Below, in pieces: positions 21,917 to 29,994 of a stretch of 64,000 bases of DNA. The stretch's first letter is position 1; every line of letters starts with the position of its first letter. The stretch is from the NCBI GenBank assembly GCA_902629395.1, contig CACOQT010000003.1, positions 41,102-105,101 of the forward strand, read 5' to 3'. Position numbers and translations under genes: made by a program. The notes beneath the pieces are model-generated. The model searched no databases, was not told the origin of the DNA, and saw nothing but the letters and a program-made list of their open reading frames with translations. Source of the stretch: an uncultured Prochlorococcus sp. Its GTDB lineage: Bacteria; Cyanobacteriota; Cyanobacteriia; PCC-6307; Cyanobiaceae.

Positions 21917-22177
21917 ATGAACAAACATACATCTTTTGATCTTCTAGATCAAAAAAATAACAAGGATAATTTGTCCTTGCCTTCTTTTCCTAATTATTTT
22001 GAAGCTGTTTTAAATAAAGGAGAGCCAATACAAGTTTCTGGAACGAATGTAGTCAGAGTCCCATTTGGGGTTCGTCAGCCTAAGAAACAAAGACCAGCAA
22101 AAATATCTCCATGGGCAACATTGGTTTTACCTTTGCAACCATTTGATTCCCCTACTCCCCCTCCTCATGCTGCTTGA
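21917..22177 (+). CDS. small hypothetical protein with proline-rich tail
   Basis: 86 aa with a good ribosome site (GGGGA at 21908-21912, 4 bases before the ATG). The N terminus is polar, the middle has VSGTNVVRVPFGVRQPKKQR, and the tail is Pro-rich (PFDSPTPPPHAA). There is no signal peptide, membrane segment or recognised domain. The early coding region contains an inverted repeat, TTTTGATC/GATCAAAA (21934-21954), which could fold in the mRNA close to the start codon. It is convergent with sqdX (2-base gap). Confidence 0.6.
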   Translation: MNKHTSFDLLDQKNNKDNLSLPSFPNYFEAVLNKGEPIQVSGTNVVRVPFGVRQPKKQRPAKISPWATLVLPLQPFDSPTPPPHAA

Positions 22178-22179
22178 GG

Positions 22180-23328
22180 TTAAGCAGCAACATTTGAATG
22201 GTTTTTGTTCAATACTTCTGCGTAATAATTTCTCAGTTGCTTTGTGGCTGCTTTCCATCCCCATCTCTCTGCCTCTGAACGAGCAGATTTCCTCATAGCT
22301 GTACGCTGTGCTTCGTTGCCTAATATTTTTTGGGTGGCTTCAATTAAACTTTCAGCCCCTTCATCTTCTCCATCAGGATTGTATAGACATCCATTTTCTC
22401 CATTTGAAATGATATCTGGGATGCCACCTTTATTAGCTCCCACAACTGGGCATCCAGCAGCCATTGCTTCTAAAAGAACTAATCCAAGAGTTTCAGTACT
22501 GGATGGAAACAAGAAAGCATCACCAGATGCATAAGCACTTGCCAATTCATTCCCACTTAAATAGCCCACAAAGGTTGTATTTGTTCCTTGAAATATTTTT
22601 TCTAGTTGTTGTCTGTAAGGACCATCTCCAACAAGAGCTAGTCGAGTGGTCGGGAGTGCTTCAAGTACAGGTTTAATTCTTTCAATTTGCTTTTCAGCTG
22701 AGAGTCTACCTACATATATCAATAATGACCCTTCATCGGTAAAGCTTCCTAGGAGACGTTTTCTCATTTGTTTATTTCTCAGTTCTGGTTTGAAGGTCTC
22801 TGTATCAACACCTCTTTGCCATAACGCGGTATTTTGAATTCCTTTTTCTGAGAGTTCTTCTACCATCGCAGTTGAAGTACATAGATTTAATGTTGCTTGA
22901 TTATGAGCAGCTTTTAACAACTCCCATAAAAGAGGCTCCAACATTCCCATACCATAGTGCTCTAGATATTTAGGAAGATGAGTATGGTAACTAGCAACTA
23001 ATGGGACATTGTTTGTTTTTGCTAACCAAATACCCCCTAACCCTAGGACAGCGGGGTTAACGACATGAATCAGGTCTGGTTTAAAGTTTTCCAATTCATC
23101 TGAGACACCTGGGCCAGGTAGCCCTAATTTCAGTTCAGGATATAAAGGCAATGGCATTGCCGGGACACCAATAACTTTTGCACCCATATAGCTCGACGGA
23201 CAGCCTTCTGGACAAAAAACAGTAACCTCATCACCTGCTTGAATTAAATTTTGAATTGTTTTAGTCAGTCGCGTGACTATCCCATCAACTTTGGGTAAGA
23301 AAGTTTCTGTAAAAAAAGCTATTTTCAC
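22180..23328 (-). CDS. sqdX: sulfoquinovosyltransferase SqdX (GT4)
   Basis: 382 aa GT-B-fold glycosyltransferase. FFTETFLPKVDGIVTRLTKT (residues 5-24) and YVGRLSAEKQIERIKPVL start the two Rossmann halves, and FPSSTETLGLVLLEAMAAG with NKGGIPDI at about 275-305 is the GT4 donor-site E-x7-E region. Together with sqdB upstream it completes SQDG sulfolipid synthesis: it transfers sulfoquinovose from UDP-sulfoquinovose to diacylglycerol at the membrane. SQDG replaces phospholipid in phosphate-poor ocean water. Start is GTG at 23328, 36 bases after sqdB. The assignment over other GT4 enzymes rests on this linkage. Confidence 0.93.
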   Translation of the reverse strand: MKIAFFTETFLPKVDGIVTRLTKTIQNLIQAGDEVTVFCPEGCPSSYMGAKVIGVPAMPLPLYPELKLGLPGPGVSDELENFKPDLIHVVNPAVLGLGGIWLAKTNNVPLVASYHTHLPKYLEHYGMGMLEPLLWELLKAAHNQATLNLCTSTAMVEELSEKGIQNTALWQRGVDTETFKPELRNKQMRKRLLGSFTDEGSLLIYVGRLSAEKQIERIKPVLEALPTTRLALVGDGPYRQQLEKIFQGTNTTFVGYLSGNELASAYASGDAFLFPSSTETLGLVLLEAMAAGCPVVGANKGGIPDIISNGENGCLYNPDGEDEGAESLIEATQKILGNEAQRTAMRKSARSEAERWGWKAATKQLRNYYAEVLNKNHSNVAA

Positions 23329-23364
23329 TGAGCGAGTTTTTTCAAGATTTTGTACTGGTTAGAT

Positions 23365-24558
23365 TTAGGATTTATTAATTGCTTGTGCTTGGGTTGATGT
23401 CCATGCGGACATACAGGGTATTCGTTTTAAGTCGCAGCGATTTGAGAATTTTTTCGCGACATCAACTACTTCTGCTAGTAGTCCATTATCGAGTGTCGTG
23501 GGGTCTAATCCAAGCTCAATAAAACATCTATTATCTACTATTAAATCATTTTCGACTGCTTCGTTTCTTGGGTTTGGCAGATAATTAATTTTTGCCCCTG
23601 TTAGAGAGGCTACTTTTTTGGCTAATTCTCCTACTTGGTGACTTTCTGTCATTTGATTGAAAATTTTCACCCTTTCACCTTTGGCGGGAGGGTTCTCTAA
23701 TGCCAATTGGACACATTTTACTGAATCTTGAATGTGGATAAAGGCTCTTGTCTGTCCACCAGTTCCGTGGACTGTTAATGGATATCCAATGGCAGCTTGC
23801 ATTAAAAATCTATTTAAAACTGTTCCGTAATCACCGTCATAATCAAATCGGTTAGTTAGTCGTGGGTCACGGCTGGTTACATCAGTATTTGTTCCCCATA
23901 CAATCCCTTGATGAAGGTCAGTTATTCTAATCAAATCATTTTTGTTGTAGTAGAGAAAGAGCAATTGATCTAGCGTTTTTGTCATGTGATAAACGCTACC
24001 AGGACTGGCTGGATGAAGGATTTCTTCTTCAAAACGACTGCCATCTGGCTGAGGTACTTCAACTTTTAAGTATCCTTCAGGTATGGTTGCACCTCTATGG
24101 GATCCATAGCCATACACTCCCATTGTTCCAAGATGAACAATGTGTATATCTAATTGAGATTCAACAATTGCTGCAAGGAGATTATGAGTACCATTGACAT
24201 TGTTATCAACCGTATATCTCTTAGTTGCACTGCTTTTCATTGAATATGGGGCAGCTCGCTGCTCAGCAAAATGAATTATTGAATCAGGCTTTTCCGCGAT
24301 TAACAAATCTAAAAGCTTTTGATATTCAGAAGCAAGGTCTAAATGAATAAATTTAATAGGTTTCCCACCTATTTCAGACCAGGCTCCAATCCTTTCACCA
24401 ATACTTGTGATTGGGGTTAAGGACTCAACTTCGAGGTCTATATCGATTTTTCGACGACTGAGGTTGTCCACGATGAATACATCATGTCCCTTGTCAGCAA
24501 GGTTTACTGCACAAGGCCATCCGCAGAAGCCGTCACCACCAAGAACGAAAACTTTCAC
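23365..24558 (-). CDS. sqdB: UDP-sulfoquinovose synthase
   Basis: 397 aa from the GTG at 24558 (translated MKVFVLGGDGFCGWPC); GGAG at 24565-24568 sits 6 bases before it and favours this start over TTG at 24582. It is an extended SDR enzyme that makes UDP-sulfoquinovose from UDP-glucose and sulfite. The NAD site is GGDGFCGWPCAVNLADKGH, the LGTMGVYG segment holds the active-site Thr region, and SVYHMTKTLDQLLF has the Tyr-x3-Lys pair. GIVWGTNTDVTSRDPRLTNR is characteristic of SqdB. It forms an operon with sqdX. Confidence 0.97.
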   Translation of the reverse strand: MKVFVLGGDGFCGWPCAVNLADKGHDVFIVDNLSRRKIDIDLEVESLTPITSIGERIGAWSEIGGKPIKFIHLDLASEYQKLLDLLIAEKPDSIIHFAEQRAAPYSMKSSATKRYTVDNNVNGTHNLLAAIVESQLDIHIVHLGTMGVYGYGSHRGATIPEGYLKVEVPQPDGSRFEEEILHPASPGSVYHMTKTLDQLLFLYYNKNDLIRITDLHQGIVWGTNTDVTSRDPRLTNRFDYDGDYGTVLNRFLMQAAIGYPLTVHGTGGQTRAFIHIQDSVKCVQLALENPPAKGERVKIFNQMTESHQVGELAKKVASLTGAKINYLPNPRNEAVENDLIVDNRCFIELGLDPTTLDNGLLAEVVDVAKKFSNRCDLKRIPCMSAWTSTQAQAINKS

Positions 24559-24564
24559 TCTAAA

Positions 24565-24568
24565 CTCC
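24565..24568 (-). promoter_or_regulatory. ribosome binding site that sets the sqdB start
   Basis: On the minus strand GGAG lies 6 bases before GTG at 24558. The resulting protein begins directly with the beta strand of the NAD site (MKVFVLGGDGF), as in the family, whereas the TTG at 24582 would add eight residues and place this GGAG inside the coding region. Confidence 0.6.
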
Positions 24569-24614
24569 AAAAGAAAGAGCAAATGCTCATATTGTTCAAG
24601 CTACTACAAGGGTT

Positions 24615-24782
24615 TCACTTGATTGTTAAAGAATATGCGATAAGCCCAACTACAAGGATAACTCCAGTGAGGGTGAAAAGCCAAGAACCTTTGTTGCCAC
24701 TGCTTTCTTTTGAAAGTATTTCAATTCTTGGTTCTTTCGCGAAAACGTTAAGCCTGCCTTGACTTTCTCTAGTGACTGTCAT
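24615..24782 (-). CDS. 55-aa single-span membrane protein, Psb34-like
   Basis: A short ORF from ATG at 24782 to TGA at 24615, upstream of sqdB on the same strand (56-base gap). The N-terminal part GRLNVFAKEPRIEI resembles the G-R-L-N-N-F/Y-A-x-E-P signature that I recall for the small photosystem II assembly factor Psb34. It is followed by a Gly/Ser/Lys linker and one hydrophobic span, WLFTLTGVILVVGLIAYSL (about 34-52). I infer a thylakoid membrane protein connected with photosystem II. The resemblance is from memory and could not be tested here. Confidence 0.62.
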   Translation of the reverse strand: MTVTRESQGRLNVFAKEPRIEILSKESSGNKGSWLFTLTGVILVVGLIAYSLTIK

Positions 24783-24831
24783 GATTTTTTGCTTATTAGG
24801 ATATTACGTTACTAATTTTTAACGAATTATT

Positions 24832-25638
24832 CTAATCTTTTGAAATAACTCCATCAAGTGGAGAGCTCGGATTGGCAAACAACTTCTTTTGAAGTCTTCC
24901 AGATAAATAAGCATCTCTTCCTGCCTCAGTTGCTTTGGAGAAGGCTCGAGCCATTAAAACTGGGTTTTTGGCTAAAGCGATAGCACTATTAATTAGAACC
25001 CCATCAGCACCCATTTCCAAAGCTTGAGCCGCTTCACTCGGAACTCCAATACCAGCATCAATAATTATTGGGATTTGAGATTCTTCAATAATCATGGAAA
25101 TGTTGGCAGCATTTCTTAAGCCTTGTGCAGATCCAATGGGTGAACCAAGAGGCATTACAGTGGCACATCCAATTTCTTCAAGTTTTTTTGCAATTAATGG
25201 ATCAGAATTTATATAAGGAAGAACGGTAAATCCCTCTTTGACTAATTGCTCTGCTGCTTTCAATGTTCCAATGGGATCGGGTAATAAATATTTTCTGTCA
25301 GGAATAACCTCTAGTTTGACAAAATTATTATCTTTTTGACCAGCTAGCTTTGTTAACTCTCTTCCCAGTCTTGCTACACGAATAGCTTCTTCCGCATTTG
25401 TACATCCTGCAGTGTTTGGGAGCATCCATATATTTTTCCAGTCTATTGACTCCATTAATCCTTTATGACCATGCTCTAGGCCTTTAATCCTTCTAACTGC
25501 GACAGTTACTATTTCACATTTCGTATTTAAAAGACTTTTTTGCATAACTTCTAAAGATGAGTATTTACCTGTACCAACAAGCAGCCGACTATTAAATTCT
25601 TTATTACCTATTTTGAGTAATTGATTTGTTTTTTCCAT
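24832..25638 (-). CDS. thiG: thiazole synthase
   Basis: 268 aa TIM-barrel enzyme that forms the thiazole moiety of thiamine from deoxyxylulose phosphate, dehydroglycine and ThiS thiocarboxylate. The start [19 protein letters not shown], the VAVRRIKG strand with the expected Schiff-base lysine region, [35 protein letters not shown] and the phosphate site [20 protein letters not shown] are all typical. No TPP riboswitch fits in the 28-base gap to the upstream TPR gene, so any such control would lie farther upstream. Confidence 0.96.
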   Translation of the reverse strand: MEKTNQLLKIGNKEFNSRLLVGTGKYSSLEVMQKSLLNTKCEIVTVAVRRIKGLEHGHKGLMESIDWKNIWMLPNTAGCTNAEEAIRVARLGRELTKLAGQKDNNFVKLEVIPDRKYLLPDPIGTLKAAEQLVKEGFTVLPYINSDPLIAKKLEEIGCATVMPLGSPIGSAQGLRNAANISMIIEESQIPIIIDAGIGVPSEAAQALEMGADGVLINSAIALAKNPVLMARAFSKATEAGRDAYLSGRLQKKLFANPSSPLDGVISKD

Positions 25639-25666
25639 TGGTAAAATATGATAAATTTAGATTTAT

Positions 25667-26224
25667 TTAGAACCCTTTTTTATTTAGTAATTGATCTTTA
25701 TTTTTTCCAATTATACGTTCAAGTCTTTTAATTTGAGATATAGCTGTTTTGTTATTAGGATCTAGCTTTAGAACCTCTTGATAATTTTTATAAGCTTCAT
25801 CTTCTTTTAGTAGACGTTGATAAGCAAAACCTAGATTGTTTAATGCAACTGGATATTCAGATTTTGCGATTAATGCTTTTTTGTAATGTATGACTGCAGA
25901 TTTAAAATCATTTTGAGCAGCTAGTGCAAAACCCAATGCGTTTTCAATGAGTGCTTTAGCTTCTTGTGGCTCGCCATCAAGTTTCTTTAAAGCTTGTTTT
26001 AAAGTTGATGTGGCTTGAGGATACAATCTTTTCTTTAATTGAACAGAGGCTAATTCATACATTTTAGCTGAATCTTCTTTTGTATTAGATTCCTCTTTTT
26101 CTAATTTTATTAGCTTCATTTCATCTTTTCTGACTTTATATAATTGTCGTCCTACTAGAATTGCAATAATTAGTAGAAGTACACACAATCCTAATAAATA
26201 AGTTTGAGGAAGATTGAGTAACAT
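25667..26224 (-). CDS. membrane-anchored TPR protein, Ycf37-like
   Basis: 185 aa. Residues 6-25 (QTYLLGLCVLLLIIAILVGR) form one N-terminal membrane span; a short charged coiled linker is followed by about three tetratricopeptide units (YELASVQLKKRLYPQATSTL; ALGFALAAQNDFKSAVIHYK; ALNNLGFAYQRLLKEDEAYK). This architecture and size match cyanobacterial/plastid Ycf37, implicated in photosystem I assembly or stability. It lies between rplT (upstream, 153 bases) and thiG (28 bases). The Ycf37 call relies on architecture, so another small TPR protein is possible. Confidence 0.68.
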   Translation of the reverse strand: MLLNLPQTYLLGLCVLLLIIAILVGRQLYKVRKDEMKLIKLEKEESNTKEDSAKMYELASVQLKKRLYPQATSTLKQALKKLDGEPQEAKALIENALGFALAAQNDFKSAVIHYKKALIAKSEYPVALNNLGFAYQRLLKEDEAYKNYQEVLKLDPNNKTAISQIKRLERIIGKNKDQLLNKKGF

Positions 26225-26259
26225 TTTTAAAACTCAAATATTAAATTATTGAAAATGCA

Positions 26260-26330
26260 GTGATTATTTATTCTTAGCATATTTTTGAATTTAAGCATTT
26301 CTTCTGTATTTTTTTGTTTTAAATAATCAC
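26260..26330. repeat. 11-base inverted repeat between rplT and the TPR gene
   Basis: GTGATTATTTA at 26260-26270 and TAAATAATCAC at 26320-26330 are perfect reverse complements 49 bases apart, in an otherwise gene-free 153-base gap. They could close a long stem around the rplT 3' end or be two copies of a protein site. Confidence 0.35.
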
Positions 26331-26377
26331 TTGAAATAATATGAAATTAAAGTTGCAAAAAAACTATTTGGTCATAT

Positions 26378-26725
26378 TTAACCCTTTGAGTTAATTGCAA
26401 TATTTGAAAATGTTTGAGGATCTGTAACGGCTAATTGTGCTAACATTTTTCTGTTTATTTTGATATTCGCCTTCTTTAAGCTTCCCATAAGATTGCTGTA
26501 GCTTAATCCATTTAATCTTGCTGCTGCATTAATTCTTGCAATCCACAGTCTTCTGAAATCGCGTTTTCTCCTTCTTCTGTCTCTATAAGCGTTGCATAGA
26601 GCTTTCATTACTCTTTGATTTGCAGTTCTGAAAAGAGTTCCATTCCCTCCTCTGAATCCTCTTGCTAACCGAAGGATTTTGTTTCTACGTTTCCTTGCAA
26701 CATTTCCTCTTTTTACGCGTGCCAT
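26378..26725 (-). CDS. rplT: 50S ribosomal protein L20
   Basis: 115 aa. The basic N-terminal extension [20 protein letters not shown] and the [21 protein letters not shown] block are canonical, followed by [21 protein letters not shown]20 is needed for early 50S assembly and in many bacteria represses its own operon. It follows rpmI after 49 bases on the same strand. Confidence 0.98.
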   Translation of the reverse strand: MARVKRGNVARKRRNKILRLARGFRGGNGTLFRTANQRVMKALCNAYRDRRRRKRDFRRLWIARINAAARLNGLSYSNLMGSLKKANIKINRKMLAQLAVTDPQTFSNIAINSKG

Positions 26726-26774
26726 AATTAATAATCAGAAATCAATAAATTGAACTAAAAACGCTTACGTAGCC

Positions 26775-26972
26775 TTATGCATATGGAAGCATAAGGCTTA
26801 CATTTTCTGCATCACGCTCATCAACAACAGCTTTTGTTTTAAGGTGCCTTTTTAATTTAGGGCTCTTATGGTCGAGTAAGTGATTGTGAAATGCACGACG
26901 TCTCATGAACTTGCCAGTGCCTGTTGCTTTGAACCGCTTTGCAGCAGCTTTGCGGGTCTTGAGCTTTGGCAT
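26775..26972 (-). CDS. rpmI: 50S ribosomal protein L35
   Basis: 65 aa. [20 protein letters not shown] and [20 protein letters not shown] are the L35 hallmarks. It is first in the rpmI-rplT pair; infC, which often precedes it in other bacteria, is absent, and the SpoIID-domain gene diverges from it. Confidence 0.98.
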   Translation of the reverse strand: MPKLKTRKAAAKRFKATGTGKFMRRRAFHNHLLDHKSPKLKRHLKTKAVVDERDAENVSLMLPYA

Positions 26973-27048
26973 TGATAAAGCATAGTTGGTTTATAAGAAT
27001 ACGTCCTTGAGCTCACTTAAGCCAACCCAAAGTATTAAATTCTTGCTG

Positions 27049-27055
27049 GAAGGAG
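27049..27055 (+). promoter_or_regulatory. strong Shine-Dalgarno for the SpoIID-domain gene
   Basis: AAGGAGA ends 9 bases before GTG at 27065. It supports the GTG start, which is immediately followed by a basic N region and a hydrophobic signal peptide core. Confidence 0.6.
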
Positions 27056-27064
27056 ATTTTTGAT

Positions 27065-28618
27065 GTGATTAAAACCAATTTAAAGGCTAAAAAGCGTTTG
27101 TTTGCAATTGGTGCATTTCTCATGATTGGTCTGCACTCTTCCAATCAAGTTTCATTGGCAAACACTGGTAAAGTTAGGTTTTTTGCAACTCATGAGATAC
27201 CCCCTGCAGCACCTTCAATTAGTTCAGAAAAGAATGTGCTGCTTGTTGGAATAAAGCCATATTTAGGTAAAGGAAGCATTGATAACATTAGTTCGCCATC
27301 TTTGAGGCTTGTGAGTAATGGCAGAAAAATGACTCTTAAAGATGCTGACGGAGTAATCCGAAAGGCTAAGGAGATTAATATTGGTTGGGGTTCAAAAGAA
27401 TTATTAAATCCTAAAATATTTGTTCGAAAGTCTATTGGTCCTTTTGCAAGTTTTGAGTCTGCCGAAAGACTTGCCATCGATTTAAACGAGCAAGGGATTG
27501 AATCAACTATTGCTCATCCTTTGGATTGGGAAGTTTGGGTGTCAGGCGACATCGAAATTCCATTCTCAGTCAAGTCGACTTATGAAAAAATTAAAGTTTC
27601 AAAGACTGTTGTTCCGTATTTACATGTAAATAATCGAAAGATTTCACTTAAAGGCCCTATTTCGTTGAAAGCTCCTGATGGGTTGCTCTGGGAGAAAGGA
27701 ACATACTTGGGTCCTTTTTCTATCCAATCAGATGCTTATGGAACTTGGACGTTAGTTGAGCATGTTCCAATAGAAAGATATCTCAATGGGGTTGTTCCTC
27801 ACGAAATTGGTGCCAGCTCTCCTGAAGCAGCATTAGCAGCACAAGCAGTACTTGCGAGAACGTGGGCTTTGGCTAATAGTCATAGATTCAAAGTTGATGG
27901 ATATAATCTTTGCAGTGATACTCAATGTCAGGTTTATAAGGACCCTTCCAAAGCCAATGAAAAAATTAAAACAGCAATAAAAAAAACTGCTGGCAAGTTT
28001 CTGATATGGAATAAAAAGCCAATAAATACTGTTTACCACGCCACCAATGGTGGAGTAATGGCCTCGATGGACGAGTCTTGGGCAATTAATCCAGTTCCTT
28101 ATTTGCAAACGCGTTTGGATGGACCAAAATATTGGTCTCGTAAGATTGATTTACCATTATCAAATAAAAAATATCTGAAATCTTTTTTATTTTCTGATTC
28201 AGAGGCTTATGGTTCTGATCATCCGCTTTTCAGATGGGAAATAACGTTAGACTCTTCTGCATTGGCTAAACATCTTGAGGAAGCTCAAAAAGTTGGTAGT
28301 TCTTTTTATCCAAATAAAGTCACTGTTTTAACGAGAGGAGGTAGCGGGAGAGTAACTTTATTGAAAATTGATGGCAAGGATGGTGCACAAATTTTTCTTG
28401 AACTTGATGAAATTCGACGTGTCCTGAGTCAATTACCAAGCACTTTATTTCTTGTTAAAGAAATTAAAGAAGGTAAATGGCTTTTTTCTGGTGGAGGTTT
28501 TGGTCATGGGGTAGGAATGTCTCAGTCTGGGGCTATAGAGTTGGCAAAAAATGGATGGACTACTAAGCAAATTCTTTCTCATTATTACCCAAAAACTAAA
28601 TATGGATTTTTGCCTTAG
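27065..28618 (+). CDS. exported SpoIID/LytB-domain protein
   Basis: 517 aa with a signal peptide (basic TNLKAKKRLF, hydrophobic AIGAFLMIGL, likely cleavage after S-L-A-N near residue 33). Residues 120-160 resemble a SPOR-like module (GPFASFESAERLAIDLNEQG), and the SpoIID core begins at about 230: VPIERYLNGVVPHEIGASSP, AQAVLARTWAL and C-S-D-T-Q-C-Q-V-Y, ending with FGHGVGMSQSGAIELAKNGW. Family role: SpoIID is a peptidoglycan lytic transglycosylase. In a non-sporulating cyanobacterium a cell-wall remodelling function is likely. The GT2 gene follows after 45 bases. Confidence 0.88.
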   Translation: MIKTNLKAKKRLFAIGAFLMIGLHSSNQVSLANTGKVRFFATHEIPPAAPSISSEKNVLLVGIKPYLGKGSIDNISSPSLRLVSNGRKMTLKDADGVIRKAKEINIGWGSKELLNPKIFVRKSIGPFASFESAERLAIDLNEQGIESTIAHPLDWEVWVSGDIEIPFSVKSTYEKIKVSKTVVPYLHVNNRKISLKGPISLKAPDGLLWEKGTYLGPFSIQSDAYGTWTLVEHVPIERYLNGVVPHEIGASSPEAALAAQAVLARTWALANSHRFKVDGYNLCSDTQCQVYKDPSKANEKIKTAIKKTAGKFLIWNKKPINTVYHATNGGVMASMDESWAINPVPYLQTRLDGPKYWSRKIDLPLSNKKYLKSFLFSDSEAYGSDHPLFRWEITLDSSALAKHLEEAQKVGSSFYPNKVTVLTRGGSGRVTLLKIDGKDGAQIFLELDEIRRVLSQLPSTLFLVKEIKEGKWLFSGGGFGHGVGMSQSGAIELAKNGWTTKQILSHYYPKTKYGFLP

Positions 28619-28663
28619 TGATGCAAGACTCTTAGAGTCTCTAGTTGATAAAAGAACAACTCC

Positions 28664-29980
28664 ATGGCTTTAGCCAAAATTAGTGGAGAAAACAGGCGAA
28701 TTAAATCAATATTGTTTTTGATTTGCTGCACTTTGGCAGGAATTTTTCCCCATCTAATTGAGCCTACAAAGAATTTATTTCCTTCAATTGCCCTTTCTAT
28801 GATACTAGGGGGGTATGGGTTGAGAGTTGTTTTAAAAGATCGCAGGGAAAATTATCAATTGCAAAAAGAGGATTTAATTCAGGATGAAAAGTTTTATGAA
28901 ACTCTCCCTACGGTTGATGTATTAGTAGCAGCACGGGACGAAGAGAATGTAATAGAGCGATTAGTTTCGAGACTTTTATCAATTGAATATCCTGAGGAAA
29001 AACTTTCTTTATGGATAATTGATGATGGAAGTCAAGATCGAACACCTGTTTTATTGCAAAAATTACGTTCAAATTACTCTAAAGTTAACGTTCTAAGTCG
29101 TCCTTTTTTGAGTGGTGGTGGTAAATCAGGAGCTTTGAATGCTGTATTGAATAGAACTGATGGAGAATGGTTATTTATACTTGATGCTGATGCACAATTG
29201 CAGGGCAATATCTTACTTAGGGCTATAGCTCTTGCTTTGAATGGTGGGTGGTCAGGTGTTCAATTGAGAAAATCAGTTGTGAATTGCGACTTGAATCAAC
29301 TAGCTGCATATCAAGCAATGGAAATGGCAATGGATGCTGTTATTCAACGAGGCAGACTTGCTTGTGGTGGTGTTTCGGAGTTAAGAGGTAATGGTCAATT
29401 AATAAATAGAAAAGTTCTTGAATCTTGTGGAGGATTTAATGAAAAAACTATCACAGACGATTTAGATTTAAGTTTCAGGTTTTTATTAACTCGATCGCCA
29501 ATAGTAATAATGTGGGATCCTCCTATTCAAGAGGAAGCAGTGGAGTCAATGTCTGCTTTATTCAGACAAAGAAAGAGGTGGGCTGAGGGAGGTTTGCAAA
29601 GGTTTTTTGATTACTGGCCTTTATTGATCTCAAAGCGACTTTCCAAATTAAAGAAAATAGATTTAACTTGCTTTTTCTTATTACAATACGTTTTACCAGT
29701 TGTATCTTTGATTGATTTAGGGGTATCAATTATTCTAGTAGAGAGACCTTTATATTGGCCTTTATCTATAGTTGCACTTGGGATATCTAGTTTAGCTTTT
29801 TGGAAAGGATGCTCTCAAAATAGTGAAGGTCCAAGATTACCATCGCCGAATTTTATTAGTATAGTTGGTGCAACAATTTATCTTTCTCACTGGTTTATAG
29901 TCATTCCTTTTATTGTCTTTAAGATGTCATTATTCCGAAAGACATTAGTATGGGAAAAAACAGATCACATTGGTTCTTAA
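28664..29980 (+). CDS. processive-type GT2 glycosyltransferase, membrane protein
   Basis: 438 aa. Two N-terminal hydrophobic segments (about 14-33, 38-52) are followed by a GT-A domain: VDVLVAARDEENVIERLVSR, WIIDDGSQDRTPVLL near residue 120, FILDADAQL near 174 (the D-x-D), TDDLDLSFR near 265 and RQRKRWAEGG near 301 (Q-x-x-R-W type). Hydrophobic segments at about 335-365 and 405-425 close the protein. This motif set is that of cellulose-synthase/hyaluronan-synthase-like enzymes and of cyanobacterial beta-monoglucosyldiacylglycerol synthase, so sugar transfer to lipid or a polysaccharide are both possible. It probably shares a transcript with the SpoIID-domain gene. Confidence 0.85.
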   Translation: MALAKISGENRRIKSILFLICCTLAGIFPHLIEPTKNLFPSIALSMILGGYGLRVVLKDRRENYQLQKEDLIQDEKFYETLPTVDVLVAARDEENVIERLVSRLLSIEYPEEKLSLWIIDDGSQDRTPVLLQKLRSNYSKVNVLSRPFLSGGGKSGALNAVLNRTDGEWLFILDADAQLQGNILLRAIALALNGGWSGVQLRKSVVNCDLNQLAAYQAMEMAMDAVIQRGRLACGGVSELRGNGQLINRKVLESCGGFNEKTITDDLDLSFRFLLTRSPIVIMWDPPIQEEAVESMSALFRQRKRWAEGGLQRFFDYWPLLISKRLSKLKKIDLTCFFLLQYVLPVVSLIDLGVSIILVERPLYWPLSIVALGISSLAFWKGCSQNSEGPRLPSPNFISIVGATIYLSHWFIVIPFIVFKMSLFRKTLVWEKTDHIGS

Positions 29981-29994
29981 TTTAGTTAATCCAA

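Noticed and set aside
25639..25666. TPP riboswitch for thiG
   Set aside because: Only 28 bases separate thiG from the upstream gene, too short for a THI element.
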